NCBI GenBank assembly: GCA_035249305.1 | Contig: DATFGQ010000016.1 | Coordinates: forward strand, 1-64,000 | Length of the DNA stretch: 64,000 nt | Source: DASUNP01 sp035249305 | Lineage (GTDB): Bacteria; Acidobacteriota; Blastocatellia; UBA7656 | Reading direction: 5' to 3' | Shown: in pieces, positions 1 through 8,794 of the stretch | Position numbering within the stretch: the first letter of the stretch is position 1 | Layout: each line of letters begins with the position of its first letter | The notes under the pieces: model-generated | The model's database searches: none | Told to the model about the DNA's origin: nothing | What the model saw: the letters and a program-made list of their open reading frames with translations, nothing else | Position numbers and translations under genes: made by a program

Positions 1-126
1 GAGAGGTTGTTTGCATGGCTGCAAAACTACCGTCGGATTTTGGTCCGTTATGAATATCACGATGACAACTATTTGGGCTTCGTTCATCTCGGTTGCATCC
101 TGATTTTACTCAGAGCCTATTTTTGA
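1..126 (+). mobile_element. 3' end of an IS5-family-like transposase gene (partial)
   Basis: The first 126 bases read in frame 1 as a 41-residue C-terminus ending at a TGA (ERLFAWLQNYRRILVRYE ... RAYF). The E-R-x-F-A-W-L ... R-R-x-x-V-R-Y-E pattern followed by a short hydrophobic helix is the usual ending of IS5/IS427-type DDE transposases, with the catalytic Glu in the E-R part. The rest of the gene lies left of the window. The bases just after the stop (about 124-140, TGAGATAGCTTCTAG) could be the right terminal inverted repeat, but the left end is not visible, so this is a guess. The flanking sequence up to about 1450 is AT-richer than the rest of the window. Confidence 0.75.
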
Positions 127-235
127 GATAGCTTCTAGTAACCTTTCTGCTACAGAAAGTGAAAGGGTTATTCAATCACAGTCGCTCTAGCAACCCAGGC
201 TAGAGACAAGCCTGACTTATCGAGGAGGGATCAAA

Positions 236-895
236 ATGTTTAGAACTGGTCAATCTAAGAGATTTGCTTTCAAGCATCACGTAGCCATTGGAATAGGCGT
301 TACGGTTTTGATGATTGTTGCCATCACTATTGGCATTAACAAGAAAGCCGTTGTAGGGAATTCTTCGACAGATGACGCCAACTCACGCAATAAGGCCGTT
401 ATTGAGAAGGTCGCTAATTCGTCGGATTTACCCCTCGCAACAGACAACTCCGAAGGATCGCCTCTATTTATTCTCACCGCTAATGTGAAAGAGGTGACAG
501 ACGACGACTACCAACAGTTGACGGGGATCAAAGAGAATTCTCTTAACCACATTACTTTCCCCAACGTTATACTGGTTAACAACGCGAATCAGCCTGTGAA
601 AGAATTCACTTTATGCTTGGTTCACAAACATTCAGATCGTAAAGAATGCATCATGCGAACGAATCTTGAGATTGGGCCTTCTAGGGATTTTTCAGTTGAG
701 GCGGTAACGTGGGCAGGCCCAAGAAAGGCGATGATGAGGAAATTTAGCAAAAAGGAAGGTGTCTTCCAGGAAGATAAGAGTAGACCGGGATTAGACTCAC
801 AGGAGATGTGGCTACCAGGCAACGTAAGCGACTATACTCTTGTAGTTGCAAGCGTTGAGCTTGCGAATGGTAACAAATGGGTCACGAAGCGATAA
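236..895 (+). CDS. Membrane-anchored or secreted hypothetical protein
   Basis: This is a 219-residue protein with a basic N-terminus and one hydrophobic helix (about residues 15-34), so it is probably an uncleaved anchor with the rest outside the cytoplasm. A GAGGAGGG ribosome site sits just upstream of the ATG. The outer part carries a beta-rich pattern (ITFPNVILVNNANQPVKEF ... VVASVELANGNKW) that I can line up with each of two repeats in the C-terminus of the BlaR1-like protein at 29290-31458. I infer a shared extracytoplasmic domain but cannot name its function. Base composition is AT-richer than the genes after 1.5 kb, and the gene lies next to an IS fragment, so recent acquisition is possible. 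Confidence 0.7.
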   Translation: MFRTGQSKRFAFKHHVAIGIGVTVLMIVAITIGINKKAVVGNSSTDDANSRNKAVIEKVANSSDLPLATDNSEGSPLFILTANVKEVTDDDYQQLTGIKENSLNHITFPNVILVNNANQPVKEFTLCLVHKHSDRKECIMRTNLEIGPSRDFSVEAVTWAGPRKAMMRKFSKKEGVFQEDKSRPGLDSQEMWLPGNVSDYTLVVASVELANGNKWVTKR

Positions 896-958
896 CCAGC
901 ACCGTAAAAGTAAGACAATTTTAAGCGACGCCTCAAATTAGTCAGTGAGGATATAGGT

Positions 959-1231
959 ATGCGAAAGAGCATGACTGTTGTATTATTGTTTTTTGCGACT
1001 CTCTTCTTCATCTCGCAATTGCAAGTTACATCAGCCATTGATGTCAACAGAAACACTTTGGGAGTTCTGGCTACCGAGTATGTAACCCCTGCGCCTCAGA
1101 GCCCGTGTACCTGATATTGCGGTTGGGAGTGCGGCACTTGCTATTATAGTTGTTGGTGTCCAACCGTCGGCGGTTGTATAACGTGCGGAAGTGGATGTTG
1201 TAGGGCAGCACCTAGAGAGTGTTTTAATTAA
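959..1231 (+). CDS. Cys-rich secreted small peptide interrupted by an in-frame TGA
   Basis: The ATG at 959, after a GAGG site, opens a frame with a clear signal peptide (MRKSMTVVLLFFATLFF..., likely cut near TSA). It reaches a TGA at 1112-1114. The same frame then continues for 38 more codons to a TAA at 1229-1231, and that part contains ten cysteines (YCGWECGTCYYSCWCP, then CITCGSGCC and EC). One more Cys lies two codons before the TGA. A random downstream frame would not be expected to be so rich in paired Cys, so the 90-codon frame is the likely ancestral gene. The TGA may be a mutated TGG (Trp is frequent here), a sequence error, readthrough or selenocysteine. Without readthrough the product is a 51-residue stub. 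Function unknown. Confidence 0.5.
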
Positions 1232-1552
1232 GACATCATCCCAAGAGTTTTCAGCACCGGAGCAAACAGTCTCATAACAAGTTTAGGACCTTACCCATAA
1301 CTCGCCTATTGCTGTCACAGGGCATAACAAGCGCGTGCAGCGGAGGCCGCGAAGCAAGTTTCTCATTTATCCATCAATTCCGTTCGCGGCCCCGCTAATG
1401 CGAATCGATAAACACAAAACCGATCTGTAAGCAATTATTTCCTCTATCGCCGTTCACTAAAAAGAGGCTAGCGCGCTTTGCCTCTGAGTCATTTCGGATG
1501 TAGTATGGGGGAACTCAAGCGGGCAAGTCTGAGTCTGAATCAAAGGAGTCTC
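1232..1552. repeat. Intergenic stretch with an attC-like imperfect hairpin
   Basis: No gene is seen here. At 1321-1341 the sequence GGCATAACAAGCGCGTGCAG resembles the left part of an integron cassette attC site (a core ending in AAC, a short spacer, then GCAGCGGA). It leads into a hairpin: the arm 1339-1353 pairs with 1383-1396 apart from one unpaired A in the left arm, a feature typical of attC. The matching right core (GTT-type) is not visible after 1396, so this is at best a degenerate or partial site. The rest of the stretch is unremarkable. Confidence 0.3.
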
Positions 1553-2386
1553 ATGAGCAAATACTCGCGCACCTGGGCCTTGATTAAAGGCTCCTGGGGT
1601 ATTCTCAAGCAAGAGAAGAGGCTTATTCTCTTCCCCATTCTTTCCGGGCTTTGCTGCTTGCTGCTCATGGCCCCCTTCGTTCTTAGACTTTCTGAAGACG
1701 GCGACGACGAGTTCAGACTCACGGACGACTCAAGCCTTGATATCCTGATCATTTTGCTAGGCGGCTTGCTGGTCTACTCCTGCCTGCACTTCATCGTGAC
1801 GTTCTTCAATGCCGCGATCGTCGCTTACGCATCGTTGCGAATCCGCGAGGAAGACGCATCTTTGAAAGAGGGCTTTTTGGCCGCCCTCGATTGCATCCAC
1901 TTGATCGCCGGGTGGGCGATCATCGCGGCGACGGTCGGGCTGATACTCACTCTCATCGAAGACCGCCTGGGGAGATTCTCAAGACTGATCGTCGAGGCGC
2001 TCGGAATCTCGTGGGCCGCCGTGAGCTTTCTGGTGGTTCCCATCCTGGTGATCGAACGCAGGAATGCGGTCACGGCAACAAAGGAGTCCGCCGAGTTGTT
2101 GAAGGAAGTGTGGGGCGAAGGACTGCTCAGCAACTTTTACCTCTTCAGAGTCTTCCTGTACCTGAGCCTGCCGGGGCTTTTCGTATTCGCGCTGGGATTT
2201 ATGATAGGCACAAACGCCTCAGTGGTAATATGTCTCAGCTTGTCCTTAATATACTTCGTGCTGTTGATGATAGCGCATGCCACGCTCAAGAGTATTTTTC
2301 AAACGGCCCTATACTACTATGCTCGCGAGAGCATGGTCGCCGAAGGCTTCCGCCGCGACGATTTGAGAAGGGCCTTCTCCAAATGA
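1553..2386 (+). CDS. DUF6159-family integral membrane protein
   Basis: The product is 277 residues from the ATG that follows an AAAGGAG site; an open frame reaches back to 1478 but has no ribosome site there. It starts MSKYSRTWALIKGSWGILKQ and continues with an E-K-R-L-I-L-F-P-I-L-S motif, the hallmark beginning of DUF6159 membrane proteins. Five or six hydrophobic segments follow, with several polar loops. The role of this family is not established. It sits 14 bases ahead of an ABC transporter pair on the same strand, so co-transcription is plausible, but nothing shows that it belongs to the transporter. Confidence 0.8.
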   Translation: MSKYSRTWALIKGSWGILKQEKRLILFPILSGLCCLLLMAPFVLRLSEDGDDEFRLTDDSSLDILIILLGGLLVYSCLHFIVTFFNAAIVAYASLRIREEDASLKEGFLAALDCIHLIAGWAIIAATVGLILTLIEDRLGRFSRLIVEALGISWAAVSFLVVPILVIERRNAVTATKESAELLKEVWGEGLLSNFYLFRVFLYLSLPGLFVFALGFMIGTNASVVICLSLSLIYFVLLMIAHATLKSIFQTALYYYARESMVAEGFRRDDLRRAFSK

Positions 2387-2400
2387 CGAACGCATAAGCG

Positions 2401-3285
2401 ATGCTAGAAATCAAAGGACTGAATAAGACTTACGCCAGCGGAGTCCGCGCGCTGAAGGGGATCGACCTCGAAGTCTCGGCCGGGGTCTTCGGGCTCCTCG
2501 GTCCGAACGGCGCGGGCAAGACTACGCTGATGAAGATACTCGCCACGCTGCTCGACCCCGACTCCGGCCGGGTCGCGGTCGGCGGCGTCGATTTTATAAA
2601 CGAGAAGATGGCGGCCCGCAGGATGCTCGGATACTTGCCGCAGGAGTTCGGGCTCTACCCGACGTTGACCGCCGAACAGACGCTCGCCTACTTTGCGCGG
2701 CTCAAAGGAGTGATCGACGCGAAAGAGCGCGCACGATTGATCGACGCGCTGCTGGAAAGGGTCAACCTCTCGGACGTGAAGAGGCAGGCGGTCGGCGGTT
2801 TTTCAGGCGGCATGCGGCAGCGCCTGGGCATCGCGCAGGCGATCATAGGGCGGCCCCGTATCATCATCGTCGACGAGCCCACGGCCGGGCTCGACCCCGA
2901 AGAGCGGAACCGCTTTCACAACCTGCTTTCCGAGATAGCGGGCGACGAGACGGTAGTGCTGCTGTCGACCCACATCGTCTCGGACGTGTCGACGATCTGC
3001 GGCCAGATGTCCGTCATACGCCGCGGCGAAATCCTCGCCTTCTCGACGCCGCAATCGGCCCTCGCCCAGATCGCCAACGCCGTGTGGGAAACAACCGCGC
3101 GGCGCGAAGACGTGCCGTCCATCAAGTCGCGCTTCCGTGTGATCTCCACGCGGATGTTCGAGGGGCGAGTCCGCGTGCGCGTCTTTTCGCGCGGCCGCCG
3201 GCCGGCGGAAGAGTTCAGCCCCGCACAGCCTACTCTCGAAGATTACTATTTAAGCCTCGTCAGCCAGCCGGAGAGTGTAAATTGA
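2401..3285 (+). CDS. ABC transporter ATP-binding protein (ABC-2 exporter type)
   Basis: This 294-residue protein has all ATPase motifs in order: Walker A GPNGAGKTT (about residues 35-43), a Q-loop in LPQEFGLYP, the signature SGGMRQR (about 136), Walker B IIIVDEPTAGLD and a switch His in STHI. The roughly 70 residues after the switch are the regulatory tail seen in ABC-2 exporters. It powers the permease encoded immediately downstream, whose TTG start overlaps this gene's TGA, indicating translational coupling. The substrate cannot be told from sequence. Confidence 0.95.
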   Translation: MLEIKGLNKTYASGVRALKGIDLEVSAGVFGLLGPNGAGKTTLMKILATLLDPDSGRVAVGGVDFINEKMAARRMLGYLPQEFGLYPTLTAEQTLAYFARLKGVIDAKERARLIDALLERVNLSDVKRQAVGGFSGGMRQRLGIAQAIIGRPRIIIVDEPTAGLDPEERNRFHNLLSEIAGDETVVLLSTHIVSDVSTICGQMSVIRRGEILAFSTPQSALAQIANAVWETTARREDVPSIKSRFRVISTRMFEGRVRVRVFSRGRRPAEEFSPAQPTLEDYYLSLVSQPESVN

Positions 3286-5102
3286 GGGACAAGCTTCCGC
3301 CGCCGCTCATCGCAGTCTTTCAGGCCGAACTGCTCTTCAACCTCAAGCGCGTCGCCCCTTACGCGCTGACGGTAATCTTCAGCGCGAACGCCGTGTTGTG
3401 GTGGGCCAGGGGGCCCGCGATCGCGAGAGGGTGGGCGGTCAACAGCGATTTCTATATCGTATGGCTGTTCGGCGGCTTCTCGTTTATGACGATGCCGCTC
3501 TTCATAGCCTTGATGATGGGCGACCCCGTAATCCGCGACTTTCGCGTAGGGATCGACCCGCTCATCTTTTCAAAGCCCATCCGCCGCGCCGAGTACTTGC
3601 TCGGGAAGTTCTTCGGCAACTTCTTCGTGCTCGTCTGTTGTCAGGCCTGCTTCGCATTGACCGCGCTCCTGCTCCAGGCCTTCAGCACGCAGGGGATGAT
3701 AGTCCTGTCGCCGCGGCTCGTCCCGTACTTCCAACACTTCTTCTTTTTCGTCGTCGTGTCGAGCCTCGCGCTGGCCGCGATCTGTTTTACCGTCGGCACT
3801 CTCACGCGCAACGTCAAGATAGTCTACGGGCTGATGGTCTCTTTCTACCTGCTCTTCATCGCGTGGCAGTCCACGATCAAGGGGCTGCCCATCGGGTGGC
3901 GAATCGCCCTCGACCCGCTGCTGTTCAACGTAGGCGCGGAGACATGGAAAGGGCGGAGCGGCGATTGGCTGAACCAGCTCACTATCGACTACGACGGATA
4001 CATGATCGCCAACCGCCTTCTGATGATCGGCGTTTCGCTAGCCTGTTTCGCGATCCTCTACAATCGCTTTTCGAGCGCCGAGCGAGCCAGGACGGATGGC
4101 GGGCAGAATACGGCTTCGATCTTCAACCTCACAGAGAGGGCCGAGAGGCTTTATAACGAGAGCGAAGGCTCAAGCCCCGCCGCGCGTCGCCACGCCGTAG
4201 CAGCAGCCGAAAAATCGGTTGCCATTCCGCAAGTCGAGGTAGTCACCCAAGGCTTGCGCGCAGGCGTCGACCAGTTCGTCGCGGCCCTCGCAGTTGAGCT
4301 GCGCCTGCTGCGCGCCGAGCGGAGTCTTGTCGTTGTCCTCCCGCTCGTTACGCTCGTATGCGCGCTGGAACTGGCCGTTTTCGCAGTCGCTTCGGGGCCG
4401 TCGTTCTCGGCCGTCTACGCCAGCAGGAACGCGAGCTCGCTGCTCTTGTTTCTGTTCGGAGTAGCGGTCTTCTACACGGGCGAGGCGATGCACCGCGACC
4501 GCGAATCGAGGATCGAGCCGGTGTTGTGGGCGACGCCCGCGCCCAACTTCGCCCTGCTCCTGTCGAAGTTTTCGACCACGCTGCTGCTCTCTTGTTCGCT
4601 GATCGCCCTGGCCGGAATGGCGGCCGCAGGCGTGCAGGCTTTCAAAGGGCACGCGCCGCTCGAACCAATAGCCTACCTAAAGACCTACGCCGTGGTCTTG
4701 ATTCCGAGCGTAGTCTTCATGACAGCGGCTTCCGTAGCTTTGAATGTTTTATTACGCGATAAATACCTGGCCTACGCCGTCAGCCTCGCGCTAGGCGGCG
4801 GGGTCTATTATTTGACGGGCCAGGGATACAACAACTGGCTTTATAACCCTGCTCTCTTGAATCTCTGGACCGCTTCTGACCTGCTGGAGGGCGGACCCCA
4901 CCTGACGCGAATACTGATTCACAGGGTCTACTGGCTCGCCATTTCGGCCTTGCTTCTTGCGCTGGCGCTCCTGTTTTTCGGGCGAAAGTCGACAAGAGTC
5001 TTAAAGTCGCGGGGCCGTCTGACCGGCAGGGCATGGACAATTCTGGCGGCCTTAGCTTCATTGCTTGCGGCAATCATCGCGGGCTTCATAGTTGTGGCTT
5101 GA
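3282..5102 (+). CDS. ABC-2 type permease, two membrane domains in one chain
   Basis: The product is about 606 residues from a TTG codon that overlaps the ATPase stop (TTGA) and is preceded by GGAGAG at 3270-3275. A longer open frame upstream runs inside the ATPase gene and is a shadow. The protein begins LRDKLPPPLIAVFQAELLFNL and has about six transmembrane segments in the first 280 residues. A hydrophilic linker (about 285-335) follows, then a second set of about six segments ending in a C-terminal helix. This looks like two fused ABC-2 permease halves, which would let one chain pair with an ATPase dimer. Substrate unknown. Confidence 0.88.
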   Translation: MRDKLPPPLIAVFQAELLFNLKRVAPYALTVIFSANAVLWWARGPAIARGWAVNSDFYIVWLFGGFSFMTMPLFIALMMGDPVIRDFRVGIDPLIFSKPIRRAEYLLGKFFGNFFVLVCCQACFALTALLLQAFSTQGMIVLSPRLVPYFQHFFFFVVVSSLALAAICFTVGTLTRNVKIVYGLMVSFYLLFIAWQSTIKGLPIGWRIALDPLLFNVGAETWKGRSGDWLNQLTIDYDGYMIANRLLMIGVSLACFAILYNRFSSAERARTDGGQNTASIFNLTERAERLYNESEGSSPAARRHAVAAAEKSVAIPQVEVVTQGLRAGVDQFVAALAVELRLLRAERSLVVVLPLVTLVCALELAVFAVASGPSFSAVYASRNASSLLLFLFGVAVFYTGEAMHRDRESRIEPVLWATPAPNFALLLSKFSTTLLLSCSLIALAGMAAAGVQAFKGHAPLEPIAYLKTYAVVLIPSVVFMTAASVALNVLLRDKYLAYAVSLALGGGVYYLTGQGYNNWLYNPALLNLWTASDLLEGGPHLTRILIHRVYWLAISALLLALALLFFGRKSTRVLKSRGRLTGRAWTILAALASLLAAIIAGFIVVA

Positions 5103-5214
5103 CTTACAAAATATCTTTCGATTATTCTTCGGCCCACCTCACGTTGCAAACAGTCTCGTCAAGCAGTAGGAGACGGATGGCCCGGCCCGCGGAACGGGAT
5201 TAGAATCATGCGCC

Positions 5215-5928
5215 ATGAGCGATGAGCCGATAGCCCTTGACGCTTACGAGGCCCTGGCCGAGGCTTACGCGGCCGCGGTCGATACGAAACCGCACAACGC
5301 TTACTGCGAACGGCCCGCGACGCTCTCCCTGTTGCCGGACGTCAAAGGCAAGAGGGTGCTGGACGCGGGTTGCGGGCCGGGCGTCTACAGCGAATGGCTC
5401 GTCGCGCGCGGGGCGGAAGTGGTTGCCCTCGACGTAAGCCCGAAGATGGTCGAGTTGGCAAAGCAGAGGCTGGGCCGGGCGGTCGACGTACGGCAGGCCG
5501 ATCTCGGAAAGCCGCTCGACTTTCTCGACGACTCGTCCTTCGATCTTGTGCTGAGCCCGCTCGTACTTGAGTACATCGAAGATTGGGCCGGTGCCTTCTC
5601 GGAGTTCTACAGGGTCTTACGCCCGGCGGGCCACCTCGTCTTTTCGGTCACGCACCCGCTCTTCGATTTCCTTTACTTCAAGTCGAATGACTATTATAAA
5701 ACGGAACTGGTCGCCAGCGAGTGGCGTGGGTTCAGACCGCTTCGAGTCAAGATGCCCAGCTTCCGCCGCCCGCTCGAAGCGATGATCAACCCGCTCGTCG
5801 CGGCGGGCTTCCGCATAGAAAGAATCGTCGAGCCTAAGCCGACGGAAGAATTCAGGCGGGCGGACCCGGAAGAGTATGAAGAGTTATCTCGGCAGCCATG
5901 TTTTCTATCTATACGCGCAAGGAAGTGA
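5215..5928 (+). CDS. Class I SAM-dependent methyltransferase
   Basis: This is a 237-residue protein with a Rossmann-type SAM site: motif I VLDAGCGPGVYSEWL (about residues 48-62), the acidic end of strand 2 in VVALDVSPKMV, and the motif IV region FDLVLSPLVLEYI. This is the Methyltransf_11/25 fold (UbiE-like small-molecule methyltransferases). The acceptor is not predictable. No strong ribosome site precedes the ATG. The gene stands between the ABC permease and a secreted protein without overlap. Confidence 0.9.
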   Translation: MSDEPIALDAYEALAEAYAAAVDTKPHNAYCERPATLSLLPDVKGKRVLDAGCGPGVYSEWLVARGAEVVALDVSPKMVELAKQRLGRAVDVRQADLGKPLDFLDDSSFDLVLSPLVLEYIEDWAGAFSEFYRVLRPAGHLVFSVTHPLFDFLYFKSNDYYKTELVASEWRGFRPLRVKMPSFRRPLEAMINPLVAAGFRIERIVEPKPTEEFRRADPEEYEELSRQPCFLSIRARK

Positions 5929-5950
5929 AACCTGAATTGAGAGGTTATCT

Positions 5951-6892
5951 ATGAGAAACGGATTACAACCGGCGGCCTTCTCTATGGTCCTGGCCGTGGC
6001 GCTCCTGGCGTCAGGCGCTAACGGCCAACAGGTGGCTGACACGGCGTTCAAGCCGCCCATACCGAGCCCCGCCTACCAGCCGGGCCGCGGCCCCGTGGTG
6101 ATGTTGGACGAAGCTCATTTCAATTTCCACACGGCCGATGGCCGCTACCTCGCTTTCGCCGAGTTGCTCCGCCGGGACGGCTACGTCGTGAAGCCGTCGC
6201 GCGCGCGGTTCGACAAGGCATCTCTTAAAGAGGGTCAAATCCTCGTCATCGCAAACGCGCTGGCCGAACGCAACCAGTCGGACTGGAGTCTGCCGACGCC
6301 TTCCGCGTTCGCCGACGAAGAGGTGGCGGCGGTGCGCGAATGGGTGAACGAAGGCGGCTCGCTATTATTGATCGTCGACCACATGCCGTTCCCCGGCGCG
6401 GCCGAAAAACTGGCGGCGGCCTTCGGAGTCAGGTTCAGCAATGGCTACGCCATCGATGAGAGTGCGCAAGGGCCGATTGTATTCAAGCTCGCGGACGGGT
6501 CGCTCAAGGAGCACGAGATCACTAAGGGACGGAGCGACGCCGAAAAGGTCGACAGGGTCGCGACCTTCACGGGCTCGGCTTTTCAGGTCGACGGCGAGGC
6601 GCAGCCGTTGCTCATCCTCGGGCCGACGGTAGTATCACTTTTGACTTCCGTGGCCGGGCAGATTAAAGAAGACACGCCGCGCACTCCCGTGAAGGGGTGG
6701 TGCCAGGGCGCGGTCATGAGACGCGGCAAGGGGCGCGTGGCTGTCTTCGGAGAGGCGGCGATGTTTTCGGCGCAGTTGGCCGGGCCGAACCGTAACCCGA
6801 TGGGCATGAACGCGCCGGTTGCGGAAAAGAACCCGCAGTTCCTTTTGAATCTAATCCACTGGCTTTCAGGAAACCTGAGCAGTAAAAAGTAA
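5951..6892 (+). CDS. Secreted DUF4350 / class-I glutamine-amidotransferase-like protein
   Basis: The product has 313 residues. The N-terminus is a signal peptide ending near ASGANGQ. The mature part runs PVVMLDEAHFNFHT ... GRYLAFAELLRRDGYVV, then an alternating beta-alpha pattern including EWVNEGGSLLLIVDHMPFPG. This matches the DUF4350/ThuA-like flavodoxin fold related to class-I glutamine amidotransferases. I see no convincing catalytic Cys in the expected position, so it may be a binding rather than a catalytic protein. An AGAGG site lies upstream of the ATG. Function unknown. Confidence 0.7.
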   Translation: MRNGLQPAAFSMVLAVALLASGANGQQVADTAFKPPIPSPAYQPGRGPVVMLDEAHFNFHTADGRYLAFAELLRRDGYVVKPSRARFDKASLKEGQILVIANALAERNQSDWSLPTPSAFADEEVAAVREWVNEGGSLLLIVDHMPFPGAAEKLAAAFGVRFSNGYAIDESAQGPIVFKLADGSLKEHEITKGRSDAEKVDRVATFTGSAFQVDGEAQPLLILGPTVVSLLTSVAGQIKEDTPRTPVKGWCQGAVMRRGKGRVAVFGEAAMFSAQLAGPNRNPMGMNAPVAEKNPQFLLNLIHWLSGNLSSKK

Positions 6893-6954
6893 TCAACCGT
6901 ACCGTAACATTTGATACGATAAACCTATTTTGAGCCCCCGAGGAGAAAAGGCAT

Positions 6955-8601
6955 ATGCCCCGATCAGATTCCCGACTGAGATTTCTAGCCCTTCTCACCG
7001 TGTCGTTTCTCGCGTGCTTCACGGAGGCCGCGGCGCAGAGCACAGTCCGAGCAGGCGCGGAACAGAGGACCGCGCAGCATTTCAAGTCGTTAAGGACGCA
7101 GCCGCTGGAGCTCTACGCCTTCCTGCGAAAGATGCCAAAGGGCGGCGACCTGCACTTACACCTCAGCGGGTCTGTCTATGCGGAGTCGTACATCGAGTGG
7201 GCGGCCAAGGCGAAGCCCGACCTGTGCGTAGACATGACGACGTTCGTCTTATCGCCCTGCGATGGGACGTCGTCCAGGCCGCCCGCCAGCAACGCGCTCA
7301 CCGACGGCGTGCTTTACCGGCGGATGATAGACGCATGGTCTATGCGGAATTCCGAGCTGTCGGGGCTGAGCGGTCACGATCAATTCTTCGACGCCTTCGT
7401 AAAATTCGGGGCCGCCGGCAACAACCGCTATGGCGACATGCTCGCCGAGCTTGCGTCGCGCGCCGCGTCGGAGGGCGTCAGCTATCTCGAAGTCATGCTG
7501 ACGCCGGACAACGGAAAGTCGAGGACCGCGGGCGGCGCTTCGCAATGGCCCGACGACGACCAGCTTGCGGCCATGTCGAAAGACGAGCTGAATGCTCTCT
7601 TCGCAAAGAAGCGGCAGGAGCTTCTTCAAACGCAGGTCGACGGGGCGGCGCAGGAGAGCCGCGCCACGCTCGACCAGATGGAGGCGAGGCGGAGGCAACT
7701 GCTCAATTGCGACGACCCGAATCGCGCGGGCGCGGGCTGCAAGGTCTCCGTCCGTTACATCTTCCAGATCTCGCGCGCGGCCCCGCACAACCAGACCTTC
7801 GCGCAGATGGTCGCGGCGATGGAGACGGCGAAAGCCGATCCGCGGCTCGTCGCCATGAACCTCGTCCAGGCGGAAGACACCCGCGCCTCTATGAACAATT
7901 TCGCACTTCAGATGGCGATGCTCGATTACATAAACAGAGTGAAAGAGAGCGAGAAAGATTACCAGAAGGCTAACATCACGCTACACGCGGGCGAGCTTGC
8001 GCCCGGCCTCGTCCCGCCCGAAGGGCTGCGGTTCCACATCCGCGATTCCGTCCAGAAAGGGCACGCCAAGCGCATAGGCCATGCCGTTGACGTAATGTAC
8101 GAAGACGACCCGCACGCGCTGCTCGAAGAGATGGCCGCCAAGAACGTGATGGTGGAGGTCTGTTTGACGAGCAACGACAAGATACTCGGCGTTAAAGGCA
8201 AGCAGCACCCGCTGCCGGTCTATTTGAAGTACGGGGTCCCGGTCGCGCTCGCTACGGACGACCTGGGAATATCGCGGTCCGACATGACGCAAGAGTATTT
8301 GAAGGCGGTCGAAGACCATGAATTGAGTTACACTCAGCTCAAGGGCATGGCTCGCGCGAGCCTCGAACATGCCTTCATAGCCGGCAAGAGCTTGTGGAGG
8401 GACGCGAAGAGGTCGATCGCCGTGCGGGAGTGCGAGCGCGACGGCGCGGGATCGGATGATAAGAACCTTTCGCCCGAGTGTCGCCGGTTTTTGGAGGGCA
8501 ACGAGAAGGCGCGGCTCCAGTGGGAGTTGGAAAGAGCGTACTCGCGGTTTGAAAAGGGCTGCTGTCAGAAGCCGGGGAGCCAGGCGTCTAATAAGCCATA
8601 A
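6955..8601 (+). CDS. Secreted adenosine deaminase-family metallohydrolase (ADGF-like)
   Basis: This 548-residue protein follows a GAGGAG site and begins with a signal peptide ending near AAAQS. The metal and substrate motifs of the adenosine/AMP deaminase family appear in order: GGDLHLHLSGS (metal His pair, about residue 66), TLHAGE (His/Glu), KRIGHAVDV (His) and ATDDLGI (Asp pair). A long insert between the first two motifs and the signal peptide fit the secreted ADGF/CECR1-like branch rather than cytosolic Add. It probably deaminates purine nucleosides in the periplasm or outside. Substrate assignment is by family only. Confidence 0.85.
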   Translation: MPRSDSRLRFLALLTVSFLACFTEAAAQSTVRAGAEQRTAQHFKSLRTQPLELYAFLRKMPKGGDLHLHLSGSVYAESYIEWAAKAKPDLCVDMTTFVLSPCDGTSSRPPASNALTDGVLYRRMIDAWSMRNSELSGLSGHDQFFDAFVKFGAAGNNRYGDMLAELASRAASEGVSYLEVMLTPDNGKSRTAGGASQWPDDDQLAAMSKDELNALFAKKRQELLQTQVDGAAQESRATLDQMEARRRQLLNCDDPNRAGAGCKVSVRYIFQISRAAPHNQTFAQMVAAMETAKADPRLVAMNLVQAEDTRASMNNFALQMAMLDYINRVKESEKDYQKANITLHAGELAPGLVPPEGLRFHIRDSVQKGHAKRIGHAVDVMYEDDPHALLEEMAAKNVMVEVCLTSNDKILGVKGKQHPLPVYLKYGVPVALATDDLGISRSDMTQEYLKAVEDHELSYTQLKGMARASLEHAFIAGKSLWRDAKRSIAVRECERDGAGSDDKNLSPECRRFLEGNEKARLQWELERAYSRFEKGCCQKPGSQASNKP

Positions 8602-8794
8602 GTACGAAGGATAAGATTCCGCCTACAGGGAGGCGTGGGGAGTCGCCATGGCCTTGAGAGATTATGACAAAGCGTTTTCACTGCCGGCTCAGGTCGCGGT
8701 CTGCCGCGGCATACTCGTCCAGCAGTAGCGCCCGATGGACATTCAAAAACTCATCCGTTATCTTGTTTACCACCACTGAAACTCGGAGGAAAAT

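Noticed and set aside
1112..1150. Bacterial SECIS for selenocysteine at the TGA
   Set aside because: Only a 4-bp stem with a 3-base loop is found at a plausible distance; not enough to claim recoding.
8648..8728. 26-codon ORF starting MALRDYDKAF upstream of the DinB gene
   Set aside because: No convincing ribosome spacing, no topology or motif; likely chance.
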